In this document: positions 31,064 to 39,250 of the stretch, piece after piece
How positions within the stretch are numbered: the first letter of the stretch is position 1
Layout: each line of letters opens with the position of its first letter
NCBI RefSeq assembly: GCF_003575975.1
Contig: NZ_QQXK01000002.1
Coordinates: forward strand, 113,696 to 177,695
Length of the DNA: 64,000 bases
Origin: Galactobacter valiniphilus
GTDB lineage: Bacteria > Actinomycetota > Actinomycetes > Actinomycetales > Micrococcaceae
Reading direction: 5' to 3'
The notes under the pieces: generated by a model
Seen by the model: the letters and a program-made list of their open reading frames with translations, nothing else
What the model was told of the DNA's origin: nothing
The model's database searches: none
Translations under genes and position numbers: made by a program

Positions 31064-34000
31064 ATGACGCCGCAGGGCGAGCAGGCGCAGGGCAGCAACT
31101 TCGACTTCCTCGAGGGCCGCTGGGAGCAGGTGCTCGCCGAGGCGAGCACGGCCGAGCGCTACACGCTGGGAGACCCCCGCACGGGCCTGGTCTACACGCG
31201 GCGAGCGCTCGAGGCCCTCGTCGACTGGATGTACCGCGCCGACCAGGCCCTGGTGCTCCCTCTGCAGGACAGCCTCAACAACCGCATGACCGCCCCGGAG
31301 TTCGTGCGCACCGTCCAGGCACCCGTGCGCGACCTCATGCACGCCATCCGCAAGGCAACCAACAATGCCGTCCACGGCACGTCCACGGTGGCCGGACCCA
31401 CCGCCCTGAAGAACCTCGTTGACTTGTGGCAGATCGCCCTGTGGTTCGCGCGTCGCTACGCGGCTTCTGAAGCCCAGCGCCCCGTCATCGGGTTGCGCTT
31501 CGACCCTGACCACCTCAAGCAGTACACCGCAGAGCCTCAGCTGACCGCACCGGAGCGCGCCAAGCTCCAGGAGGACCTGGCCGCCAAGGATGCCGCCCTC
31601 GCGGCCGAGCGGGAGCGCGCGGCGGACTACGAGCGGCGGATCGCCGAGCTCCAGGCCCAGGTGGCCGCGCAGACGGCCGCCAACCAGAAAATCCCGGACA
31701 CGGTTGACTACACCGAGGCGGCCACCCGCGAGTTCATCGACCTCTACCTCCGCGAGGCCGGTTGGGACCCCGCCGGCCCCAACGTCCGCGAGTTCGAACT
31801 CAACACCATCCCCACAGCGGACGGCAGCAACGCCGGCCACGGCTTCGCTGACTACGTCCTCTGGGGAAAGAACGGCCTGCCCTTGGCCGTCCTCGAGGCC
31901 AAGCGCGCCTCCAAGGACGCCCACGCCGGCCAGCAGCAGGCCAAGCTCTACGCCGACGGGCTGGAGGCCAGGTTCGGCCAGCGCCCCGTCATCTACTTCA
32001 GCAACGGCTACCGCCACTGGATCTGGGACGACACCCGCTCCCCGGAGCGCGAGGTCCTCGGCTTCCACACGCAGGACGAGCTGCAGCTCATGGTGGACCG
32101 TCGCACCGACCGCAAGCGGCTGAGTTCCCAGCCGCTGCCCGAGGGCATCGCCGACCGCCCGTACCAGCAGAAGGCCATCCGCGCGGTGGCCGAGGCCTTC
32201 GACGGAGAAAAGCCTCGCCGCCGCGCCTTGCTCGTCATGGCCACCGGCACGGGAAAGACCCGCACCGTCATCGCCCTCAGCAAACTTCTGCAGGACGCCC
32301 GTTGGGTCAAGCGCATCCTCTTCCTGGCCGACCGCACGGCCCTCGTCACCCAGGCCGCCCGCGCCTTCGGCACCGTCCTGGAGAACTCCTCCCCCGCCGT
32401 CGTCGGGCAGTCAAAGCCCGAGGATCTGGCGGCCAGCCGCCTCCACCTGGCCACCTACCCGGCCATCATGAACGTCATCGACGCCTCCAGCGAGGGCCGC
32501 CTGAGCGGCCCCGACTGGCGCGGCGTCGGCTACTACGACCTCATCGTGGTGGACGAGGCGCACCGCTCCATCTACCTCAAGTACAAGCAGATTTTCGACT
32601 ACTTCGACGCCCTGGTGGTCGGCCTGACGGCCACGCCGCACGCGGAGATCGACCGCAACACGTACTCGCTCTTCGGCATCGAGGACAACAACCCCACCTC
32701 CGGCTACGAGCTCAACGAGGCCGTGGCGGACGGCTACCTGGTGCCGCCGCGCGTCCTGGAGGTCGGCACGCGCTTCACGCGCGAGGGCGCCCGCTACGAC
32801 GAACTCTCCGAGGCCGACAAGGAGGAGTGGGACCAGAAGGAGTGGGACGACGACGGCGAGATCCCCGAGGAGGTCGCCGCCCCCGAGCTGAACAAGTGGC
32901 TCTTCAACGAGGCAACGGTTGACCACGTCATCAAGACGCTCATGGAGCGCGGCGATCACGTGGCCGGCGGCAACCTCATCGGCAAGACCATCATCTTTGC
33001 CCGCAATCAGGACCACGCCGACTTCATCCACGAGCGCATCAATCATCACTACCCGCAGTACAACGGGCACCTCTCGAGCGTGATCACCTACCGTTCGTCG
33101 CGGTCCCAGTCGCTCATCGACGCGTTCTCCAAGCCGTACGAGGGAAACAAGAAACCCACCACGGCACAGATCGCCATCAGCGTCGACATGCTGGACACGG
33201 GCATCGACGTGCCCGACGTGGTGAACCTCGTGTTCTTCAAGCCCGTCTTTTCCAAGGCCAAGTTCTGGCAGATGGTGGGGCGCGGAACGCGCCTGCGCCC
33301 GGGCCTCTACGGACCGGGCCAGGACAAGACCCACTTCCTCATCCTTGACGTCATGGGCAACGTCGAGTTCTTCAACGCGGGCCTGGACGCGGCCGGGGCC
33401 GCCCTCCCCAAGAGCCTCGCCGAGCGCACCTTCGCCACGCGGTTGGGCCTCCTGGAGGCCGCGGAACAGCGGATGCCCGACGACGCGTTCACGAGTGAGT
33501 TGGCGGCTCACCTCGCCCGCCAGGTGAGTGAGTGGCCGGAGGCCAACTTCGCCGTGCGCCCGCACATCGAGGCGGTGCGGTCCTTCGGCACGCCGGGCGC
33601 CTGGCGCGGGCTGGACCTCGAGGCCGCCGGACGCGCCCGCGCGGACCTTGCCCCGCTCGCTGCGCTCTCCTCCGGGGAGGGTGCGGAGGAGTCGCAGCGC
33701 TTCGACCTGCTCGCGTTGCAGGCCCAGCTGGCCTCCCTCACGGGAGACTCGGCAGCGGCCGCCGCGGCCGGCAAGCGCCTGGTGCAGCTGGCCCGAGCCC
33801 TGCAGGATCAGGCAAACATTCCGGTGATCCAGGCCAAGCTCCCGCTCATCAACTCCGTCGTGGAGGCCGACGCGAGCGAAGAAGAGGAATGGGTGGACGC
33901 CGATCCCCGCTGGCTCGAGCGCGTGCGCAAGGGCCTGCGCGAGCTGGTCCCGCTGATCGAGCGCAAACGCCGCAAGGTGGTCTACGCCAACTTCGCGGAC

Positions 34001-34522
34001 GAGGCGCAGGAGACCACCGAGGCCGAGCTGGTGGGCGTGACCGAGTCGGCGTTCGACCTCAGCTACTACCGCGAGCGCGTGCGGCTGTTCCTCGAATCGC
34101 AGCTGGAGAAGAGCTTCGCCTTGCGCCGGCTGCGCTCGGCGAAGGCCCTCACGCCGGATGACCTCGCGGAGCTTGAGCGGCTGCTGCTCGAGAGCGGCGC
34201 CGGAAGCCCCGAGGACCTGGCCCGCGCGGCCGAGGGCGGGCTCGAGCTCTTCATCCGCTCGCTCGTTGGGCTTGACCAGGCCGCCGTCATGGAAGAGCTG
34301 TCCGGCTTCATGGCCGGAAGCACCCTCACCTCGCGCCAGCTGAGCTACCTGGAGCAGGTGGCGCGCATGCTGGCCAAGGGCGGTGCGGTGGACGCTGGAG
34401 CGCTCTGGGATCCGCCGTTCTCCGACGCCTACCCCGGCGGCCCGACCGACCTCTTCCCTGAGGACAAGGTCACCTACCTCTTCGAGGTCGTCAACCGCAT
34501 CGGCGGCAAGCGCGCTTCGTAG
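31064..34522 (+). CDS. hsdR: Type I restriction endonuclease subunit HsdR
   Basis: A 1152-aa subunit. The start has a DUF4145-like helical region (about 40-140), then a coiled coil (AKLQEDLAAKDAALAAERER). The PD-(D/E)XK nuclease is at about 225-285: the D of FADYVLWG and the E-x-K of LAVLEAKRAS. The superfamily-2 motor has Walker A ATGTGKTRT (about 392-400), DEAH (about 497-500) and SAT-like LTATPH. MLDTGIDVPDVV and QMVGRGTRLRP are motifs V and VI. HsdR cuts DNA when HsdMS finds unmodified sites. An AAGGAG ribosome-binding site supports ATG 31064. It is separated from hsdMS and faces the hip modules. Confidence 0.95.
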   Translation: MTPQGEQAQGSNFDFLEGRWEQVLAEASTAERYTLGDPRTGLVYTRRALEALVDWMYRADQALVLPLQDSLNNRMTAPEFVRTVQAPVRDLMHAIRKATNNAVHGTSTVAGPTALKNLVDLWQIALWFARRYAASEAQRPVIGLRFDPDHLKQYTAEPQLTAPERAKLQEDLAAKDAALAAERERAADYERRIAELQAQVAAQTAANQKIPDTVDYTEAATREFIDLYLREAGWDPAGPNVREFELNTIPTADGSNAGHGFADYVLWGKNGLPLAVLEAKRASKDAHAGQQQAKLYADGLEARFGQRPVIYFSNGYRHWIWDDTRSPEREVLGFHTQDELQLMVDRRTDRKRLSSQPLPEGIADRPYQQKAIRAVAEAFDGEKPRRRALLVMATGTGKTRTVIALSKLLQDARWVKRILFLADRTALVTQAARAFGTVLENSSPAVVGQSKPEDLAASRLHLATYPAIMNVIDASSEGRLSGPDWRGVGYYDLIVVDEAHRSIYLKYKQIFDYFDALVVGLTATPHAEIDRNTYSLFGIEDNNPTSGYELNEAVADGYLVPPRVLEVGTRFTREGARYDELSEADKEEWDQKEWDDDGEIPEEVAAPELNKWLFNEATVDHVIKTLMERGDHVAGGNLIGKTIIFARNQDHADFIHERINHHYPQYNGHLSSVITYRSSRSQSLIDAFSKPYEGNKKPTTAQIAISVDMLDTGIDVPDVVNLVFFKPVFSKAKFWQMVGRGTRLRPGLYGPGQDKTHFLILDVMGNVEFFNAGLDAAGAALPKSLAERTFATRLGLLEAAEQRMPDDAFTSELAAHLARQVSEWPEANFAVRPHIEAVRSFGTPGAWRGLDLEAAGRARADLAPLAALSSGEGAEESQRFDLLALQAQLASLTGDSAAAAAAGKRLVQLARALQDQANIPVIQAKLPLINSVVEADASEEEEWVDADPRWLERVRKGLRELVPLIERKRRKVVYANFADEAQETTEAELVGVTESAFDLSYYRERVRLFLESQLEKSFALRRLRSAKALTPDDLAELERLLLESGAGSPEDLARAAEGGLELFIRSLVGLDQAAVMEELSGFMAGSTLTSRQLSYLEQVARMLAKGGAVDAGALWDPPFSDAYPGGPTDLFPEDKVTYLFEVVNRIGGKRAS

Positions 34523-34556
34523 GTTCGTAGGTTCGTAGGTTCGTAGGTTCGTAGGT
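34517..34556 (+). repeat. Five-copy 8-bp tandem repeat TCGTAGGT
   Basis: Five perfect copies, starting inside the last sense codon and stop of hsdR (TCG TAG) and running 34 bp past it. Copy number changes would alter the gap to the next gene but not the HsdR reading frame. Confidence 0.9.
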
Positions 34557-34602
34557 CAGCGAACTCTTCTTCTCGCAGTTAACCTTGATCACGCCCACAC
34601 TC

Positions 34603-34632
34603 TGTGAAACTTTAAGATTGTAAACTTTCACA
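34603..34632. promoter_or_regulatory. Candidate operator/promoter of the fic gene
   Basis: TGTGAAAC and TTTCACA form a 7-bp inverted repeat (TGTGAAA/TTTCACA) around a very AT-rich centre, ending 25 bp before the fic ATG. The AT-rich stretch probably includes the -10 region. Confidence 0.45.
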
Positions 34633-34657
34633 GAAGTGCATCGGCGAAAGGATAACC

Positions 34658-35965
34658 ATGGGCCGGCTTGTCGAACGGCAGTGGGTGTCCGATGTGCGTT
34701 CCGGGTCCACGGCGGACACCGCCAGCGGCACCTACACGCCCTACGAGCCAGATCGCCTGACCCTCCTGGCTCTCGTCCCCACGCCCGAGCTTGCCGTCCG
34801 GCTTCAAGCGCTCGAACGCCGAATCCAGGAGCTCTGCGCGCGGGAGAGCGAGGCACTTTCCTCCCTCTCGCGCTTCCTCACCCGCTCCGAAGCCATCGCC
34901 AGCTCAAGGATTGAGGGCGTCGCTCCGTCGGCACAACAGGCGGCACTGGCCGAGCTGGGGCTCACTGAATCGGTCAAGGGCCTCTCCGAGCAAGCCAAGC
35001 TCGTTGCGGCAAACATGACGGTGGTGCGCGATGCCGTGGGTCGGTTGAGCTCAGCAGACCGCCTCACCGTCGAGGACATCGTCGAGCTTCAAGCCGCACT
35101 CCTGGTGGAGGATCGACGCCACCACGGGTTGCGAACCCAACAGAACTGGATCGGAGGTGGATTGTGGTCACCTGTCCACGCTGAGTTCGTCCCTCCTGAA
35201 CCCGAAAGCGTCCCGGAGCTCATGGAGGACCTCGTGAACTACGTGAACGGCTCCGCCCACGGTGCACTCCTGCAGGCTGCGCTGGTGCACGCCCAGTTCG
35301 AGACGATCCATCCGTTCACGGACGGCAACGGGCGAGTGGGCCGTGCCCTCATCCACACCGTCCTCGAACGGCGGGGGCTCACCCAGGGCGCGGTGATTCC
35401 CCTCAGCATGGTGCTGTCGACGCTCTCCAACGAGTACGTGGAGGGGCTCACTTCCTTCCGCCATCTCCTGAGTGCGGGGAGCCCCGAGGCTAACTCCGCG
35501 GTGCTCGTCTGGCTGGAGACCTTTGCGCGCGCGGCCGAGATCGCCGTTGACCAGGCCGATCTCTTCGCCCGCGAGGTCACCGACCTCAAGGGCAGGTGGG
35601 CGACGCGGCTCTCCGCTCATCGCGTCGAGAAGGGGCTGCGAGCTCTCCCGCGTGCCGATGCCGCAGTAGCCAAGGTCCTCGCGGCACTCCCGGAAGCGCC
35701 CGTCGTCACCACAGCGACGCTCAAGCGCATTCACAGCATCACGCCACAGGCAGCAGGTCAGGCCCTGGATGAGCTGGCGGGCGCCGGCATCCTCAGCCGA
35801 AAGAGCATCGACAGGGGCGCCACGGCGTTCATCGCCAGGGAGGTGCTTGACCTCATCACGCTCCGCGAGCGCGCGCTCGCCAGTACCCGCTTCGACACCC
35901 GCCTCTCCGCTCCGCAGGTTCCGGCTCCGGCTCTCCCGCAGCAAACCCCGGCTTCACATCCCTAA
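34658..35965 (+). CDS. Fic-domain AMP-transferase, class II
   Basis: A 435-aa protein. The Fic catalytic motif HPFTDGNGR is at about residues 217-226. The inhibitory motif SSRIEG at about 82-87, N-terminal to the Fic core, has the S/T-xxx-E-G/N pattern of class II Fic proteins, so the enzyme should be self-inhibited. A C-terminal winged helix (VTTATLKRIHSITPQAAGQA, about 350-372) is a DNA-binding module, as in other Fic proteins that regulate their own expression. The target protein is unknown. It is the last gene of the island and ends 2 bp before the right composite repeat. The start ATG follows GAAAGGATAACC. Confidence 0.93.
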   Translation: MGRLVERQWVSDVRSGSTADTASGTYTPYEPDRLTLLALVPTPELAVRLQALERRIQELCARESEALSSLSRFLTRSEAIASSRIEGVAPSAQQAALAELGLTESVKGLSEQAKLVAANMTVVRDAVGRLSSADRLTVEDIVELQAALLVEDRRHHGLRTQQNWIGGGLWSPVHAEFVPPEPESVPELMEDLVNYVNGSAHGALLQAALVHAQFETIHPFTDGNGRVGRALIHTVLERRGLTQGAVIPLSMVLSTLSNEYVEGLTSFRHLLSAGSPEANSAVLVWLETFARAAEIAVDQADLFAREVTDLKGRWATRLSAHRVEKGLRALPRADAAVAKVLAALPEAPVVTTATLKRIHSITPQAAGQALDELAGAGILSRKSIDRGATAFIAREVLDLITLRERALASTRFDTRLSAPQVPAPALPQQTPASHP

Positions 35966-35967
35966 CA

Positions 35968-36094
35968 CCCCGCCCGTTGCACAAGACCCCGCGCATTGCG
36001 CGGGGAAAGTGCAAGCACCGGGGTATCGCAGAAAACCAAACGCCCGACGCCGGGTGGCAACCTTCCAGCGGAAGGCCACCACCCGGCGTCGGGC
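35968..36094 (+). repeat. Composite palindromic repeat, right copy (B4+A3)
   Basis: Hairpin B4 (35968-36023, core TTGCACAAGACCCCGCG) followed by TATCGCAG and hairpin A3 (36042-36094: 25-bp arms beginning GCCCGACGCCGGGTGGC, loop AGC). The order and orientation match the left copy at 20603-20730, and the loop of the A hairpin is its reverse complement. It is the right boundary of the defence island. Confidence 0.8.
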
Positions 36095-36111
36095 ATTCAA
36101 AGCAAGAGAGC

Positions 36112-37533
36112 TCAGGAGGCCGTGAAGGACCCCGCGGCACCCTTGATGGAGACGGGCTGCGCGCATTCGAGCAGGCCGGCCTTGGAGAACTCCACGCCGA
36201 AGCCGGACTGCTTGGAGCCGCCGAAGGGCACGCGCGGGTCGATCGCCCCGTGCTCGTTGATCCACACCGTGCCGGCCTCGAGGCGCAGGGCCACCTCGCG
36301 GGCGCGGTCAGGCGACGGGGTCCAGACCGAGGCGCCGAGGCCCACGTCCAGGCCGTTCGCCATCTCGATCGCCTCATCCAGCGAGGAATAGCGGATGATC
36401 GGCAACGCCGGCCCGAACTGCTCCTGCGCCACGAGGGGGTTGTCGTTGGGCAGGTCGGCCACGAGCGTCGTCGGGTAGAAGTAGCCCGGCGTGGATTCAT
36501 CCGGGTCGCCGCCGACCAGCACGCGGCCGCCGCCGTCCTTGGCCGCCTGCACCAGCGAGGCCACGATGTCGTACTGCTTCTTGTTCTGCAGCGGACCCAG
36601 GACGTTGTCCTCGGAGAGGCCAACGCCCATCGGCATGGCCTGGGCCACGCGCGTCAGCTCGGAGCAGACGGCGTCGTACAGGGAATCCGGCACGTAGAGG
36701 CGCTTGAGCGCCGCGCAGGTCTGGCCCGTGTTGATGAACGCGCCCCAGAAGAGGCCCTCGGCGATCGCGGCGGGATCGGCGTCGTCCAGGACGATGCCGG
36801 CGTCGTTGCCGCCGAGCTCCATGGTCACGCGCTTCACCGAATCGGCGGCGGAGCGGATGATCGCCTTGCCCGTAGCGGTGGAGCCCGTGAACATCAGCTT
36901 GTCCACGCCCGGGTGCGCCGTGAGCGCCTCGCCCACGTCGCGGCCGCCCGGCACCACGATGAGCACGTCGGCCGGGAGGGCCGTGTTGATGACCTGGGCC
37001 AGCGCCAGCACGGAGAGCGGCGTGAACTCGGAGGGCTTCATGACCACGGTGTTGCCCATGCGCAGGCTGGGGGCCAGCTGCCACACGGAGATCATCATGG
37101 GCCAGTTCCACGGGCCGATCGCGCCGACCACGCCCAGCGGCTTGTGGTGCACCTCGGCGTAGGTGGCGTCGTCGTTGACGATCACCTCGGGCTCCACCGG
37201 CACGGCGGCCGTGGCGCGCAGCCAGGCCACGGCGCCGCCCACCTCGAAGCGCGCGTTGGGGCCGTTGAGCGGCTTGCCCTGCTCGCGGGAGAGGATGACG
37301 GCGAGCTCCTCGGCGTTCGCCTCGATCGCGTCGGCGGCGGCGTTCAGGAGCTCGACGCGGCGGGCGTCGCCCAGCACTGCCCAGCCGGGCTGCGCCGCGC
37401 GGGCCGCGGCCACCGCGGCGTCGAGCTCGGCGACGCCCGGCTCGGCCACGCGGCCGACCGGCTCGCCCGTGGCCGGGTCGAGGATGGTGCGCCCGCCGGA
37501 GGCCGGCTGGATGGAATCAAGAAGAGTGCTCAT
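36112..37533 (-). CDS. Aldehyde dehydrogenase
   Basis: A 473-aa NAD(P)+-dependent enzyme. Conserved parts: GPWNWPMM, KPSEFTP (cofactor binding), FTGSTATGKAI, the general base in ELGGNDAGIVL, and the catalytic cysteine in NTGQTCAA. The C-terminal PFGGSKQSGFG is typical. It starts 34 bp downstream of the GMC dehydrogenase on the same strand, so the pair should oxidise an alcohol to an acid, as BetA/BetB do with choline. The sequence alone does not prove betaine aldehyde as the substrate; the active-site lid residues specific to BetB were not identified. Confidence 0.93.
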   Translation of the reverse strand: MSTLLDSIQPASGGRTILDPATGEPVGRVAEPGVAELDAAVAAARAAQPGWAVLGDARRVELLNAAADAIEANAEELAVILSREQGKPLNGPNARFEVGGAVAWLRATAAVPVEPEVIVNDDATYAEVHHKPLGVVGAIGPWNWPMMISVWQLAPSLRMGNTVVMKPSEFTPLSVLALAQVINTALPADVLIVVPGGRDVGEALTAHPGVDKLMFTGSTATGKAIIRSAADSVKRVTMELGGNDAGIVLDDADPAAIAEGLFWGAFINTGQTCAALKRLYVPDSLYDAVCSELTRVAQAMPMGVGLSEDNVLGPLQNKKQYDIVASLVQAAKDGGGRVLVGGDPDESTPGYFYPTTLVADLPNDNPLVAQEQFGPALPIIRYSSLDEAIEMANGLDVGLGASVWTPSPDRAREVALRLEAGTVWINEHGAIDPRVPFGGSKQSGFGVEFSKAGLLECAQPVSIKGAAGSFTAS

Positions 37534-37567
37534 GTTCGGCTCCGTTTCGACGGTGTTGGCCAGGCGC

Positions 37568-39082
37568 TCAGGCGCCAAGGAGAAGGTCGGCGGACTTTTC
37601 GCCCACCATGATGGCGGGGGCGTTCGTGTTGCCGCGCGGGACGGTGGGCATGATCGAGGCGTCGGCGACGCGCAGGCCCGCCACGCCGCGCACGCGCAGC
37701 TGCGGATCCACGACGGCGTCGTCGCCCACGCCCATCCTGCACGTTCCGACCTGGTGGTGATAGGTCCCGGCCAGAGCGCGGACCAGGGAGCGGATCGCGT
37801 CGCGGTCCGCGGGGGCGGAGGACGGGACGTACTCGCGGGCCACGAACGGCGCCAGCGCCTCGTGGCCGCCGATCTCGCGGCACATGATGACGGCGTCGAC
37901 GAGCGCCTCGACGTCGTAGTCCTCGGCGAGGATGTTCGGGTCAACGATCGCCGCCGCGGCCGGGTCGGCGGAGGCGATGCGCAGCGTGCCGCGGGAGCGC
38001 GGCGCCACGAGGCCAGGCGCAATGGTGAAGCCCTGGGCGGGCGCGTCGCCGCCGTCGGTCGGGTACGGCAGGTGCAGGAAGAGCGGCTGCAGGTCCGGCG
38101 CGTTGTCGTCCGTCTGCCGCGAGTGGGCGAACAGCTGGGACTCCAGCAGGTTGTTGCGCCCGGGGATGAGCGGCGAGGGCGACTCATAGATGTTGCCGAC
38201 CAGCAGGTGATCGTGCAGGTTCTTGCCCACGCCGGGCAGGTCCACCACCACGTCCACGCCGGCGGCGGCCAGGTCGGCGCGGTCACCCACGCCCGAGCGA
38301 TGCAGCACGGCGGGCGAGCCGATCGCACCGGCGGAGAGGATGATCTCGGCGTCCGCGGTGGCCACGAGCATCTCGCCGCCCACGGAGTACTCCACGCCCA
38401 CGGCCTGGCCGCCCTCGATCACCACGCGGTGCACCAGCGCGTCCGTGGTCACGGTGAGCAGCGGCGAATCCAGCACGGGCACCACAAACGCCTGCCAGGC
38501 GCTGTGGCGCTTGCCGTCCTTGATCGTGGCGTGGTTAAAGCCCGCGCCCTCCATGATCTCGCCGTTGAAGTCCTCGGTGAGGGGGTGGCCAAGCGCCACG
38601 GCGGCGTCGACGAAGGCCTGCGCCGCGGGGTGGCGATCGCGCAGGCGGGAGACGTGCAGCGGGCCGCCGGCGCCGTGGAACGCGGACGCGCCGTCCTCGT
38701 GGTCCTCGGAGCGCTTGAAGAGCGGGAGCACGGAGTCCCAGCCCCAGCCGGTGTTGCCCTCGGCCTCCCACGCGTCGTAGTCGTCGCGGTGGCCGCGGAT
38801 GTAGATCATGCCGTTGAGCGAGGAGGAGCCACCCAGCACCTTGCCGCGCGGCCAGAACAGTTCGCGGCCTGCGGCGTGTTCCTGCGGGGTGGTCATGACG
38901 GCCCAGTCGTTGGGGCCGGTGAGCAGCGCGGGCCAGCCCTGGGGGCTGTGGATGTTCGGGTCGGTGTCCACCGAACCGGCCTCGATGACGTGCACGCTGT
39001 GTCCGGCGTCGATGAGCCGCCTCGTCAGCGAGCTGCCGGCCGATCCGGCGCCGATGACGATGTAGTCGCTCTGCTGCGGCAT
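37568..39082 (-). CDS. GMC-family oxidoreductase, choline-dehydrogenase-like
   Basis: A 504-aa flavoenzyme. The FAD fold is YIVIGAGSAGSSL at about residues 7-19. PROSITE-like motifs: GGSSSLNGMIYIRG (signature 1) and GAIGSPAVLHRSGVG (signature 2). The C-terminus has YHHQVGTCRMG and the end TVPRGNTNAPAIMVGEKSAD, both typical of choline/alcohol dehydrogenases. It oxidises primary alcohols; choline, glycolate-like alcohols or polyethylene glycol are candidates. The ATG at 39082 lies opposite the divergent AraC gene, and a perfect palindrome GTGATGCGCATCAC lies in between. Confidence 0.9.
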   Translation of the reverse strand: MPQQSDYIVIGAGSAGSSLTRRLIDAGHSVHVIEAGSVDTDPNIHSPQGWPALLTGPNDWAVMTTPQEHAAGRELFWPRGKVLGGSSSLNGMIYIRGHRDDYDAWEAEGNTGWGWDSVLPLFKRSEDHEDGASAFHGAGGPLHVSRLRDRHPAAQAFVDAAVALGHPLTEDFNGEIMEGAGFNHATIKDGKRHSAWQAFVVPVLDSPLLTVTTDALVHRVVIEGGQAVGVEYSVGGEMLVATADAEIILSAGAIGSPAVLHRSGVGDRADLAAAGVDVVVDLPGVGKNLHDHLLVGNIYESPSPLIPGRNNLLESQLFAHSRQTDDNAPDLQPLFLHLPYPTDGGDAPAQGFTIAPGLVAPRSRGTLRIASADPAAAAIVDPNILAEDYDVEALVDAVIMCREIGGHEALAPFVAREYVPSSAPADRDAIRSLVRALAGTYHHQVGTCRMGVGDDAVVDPQLRVRGVAGLRVADASIMPTVPRGNTNAPAIMVGEKSADLLLGA

Positions 39083-39197
39083 GCTTTCCTCCTGCTTCGG
39101 TGCCGGCGCGGGTTCCCGGCGTGCCACCAGCCTGGCCCGCGGCCGCCCGCCAGGCATGGGCCTGACGCGCACCGCCGTGTGCACCACACGCACTCCT

Positions 39198-39211
39198 GTG
39201 ATGCGCATCAC
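39198..39211. promoter_or_regulatory. Perfect 14-bp palindrome GTGATGCGCATCAC
   Basis: Located between the divergent GMC dehydrogenase and AraC-type regulator. It is a plausible binding site for a dimeric regulator at this promoter pair. Confidence 0.5.
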
Positions 39212-39250
39212 GGCACTGTGCCACACTGGTGGCTGACGCAAGGAGGGGTC

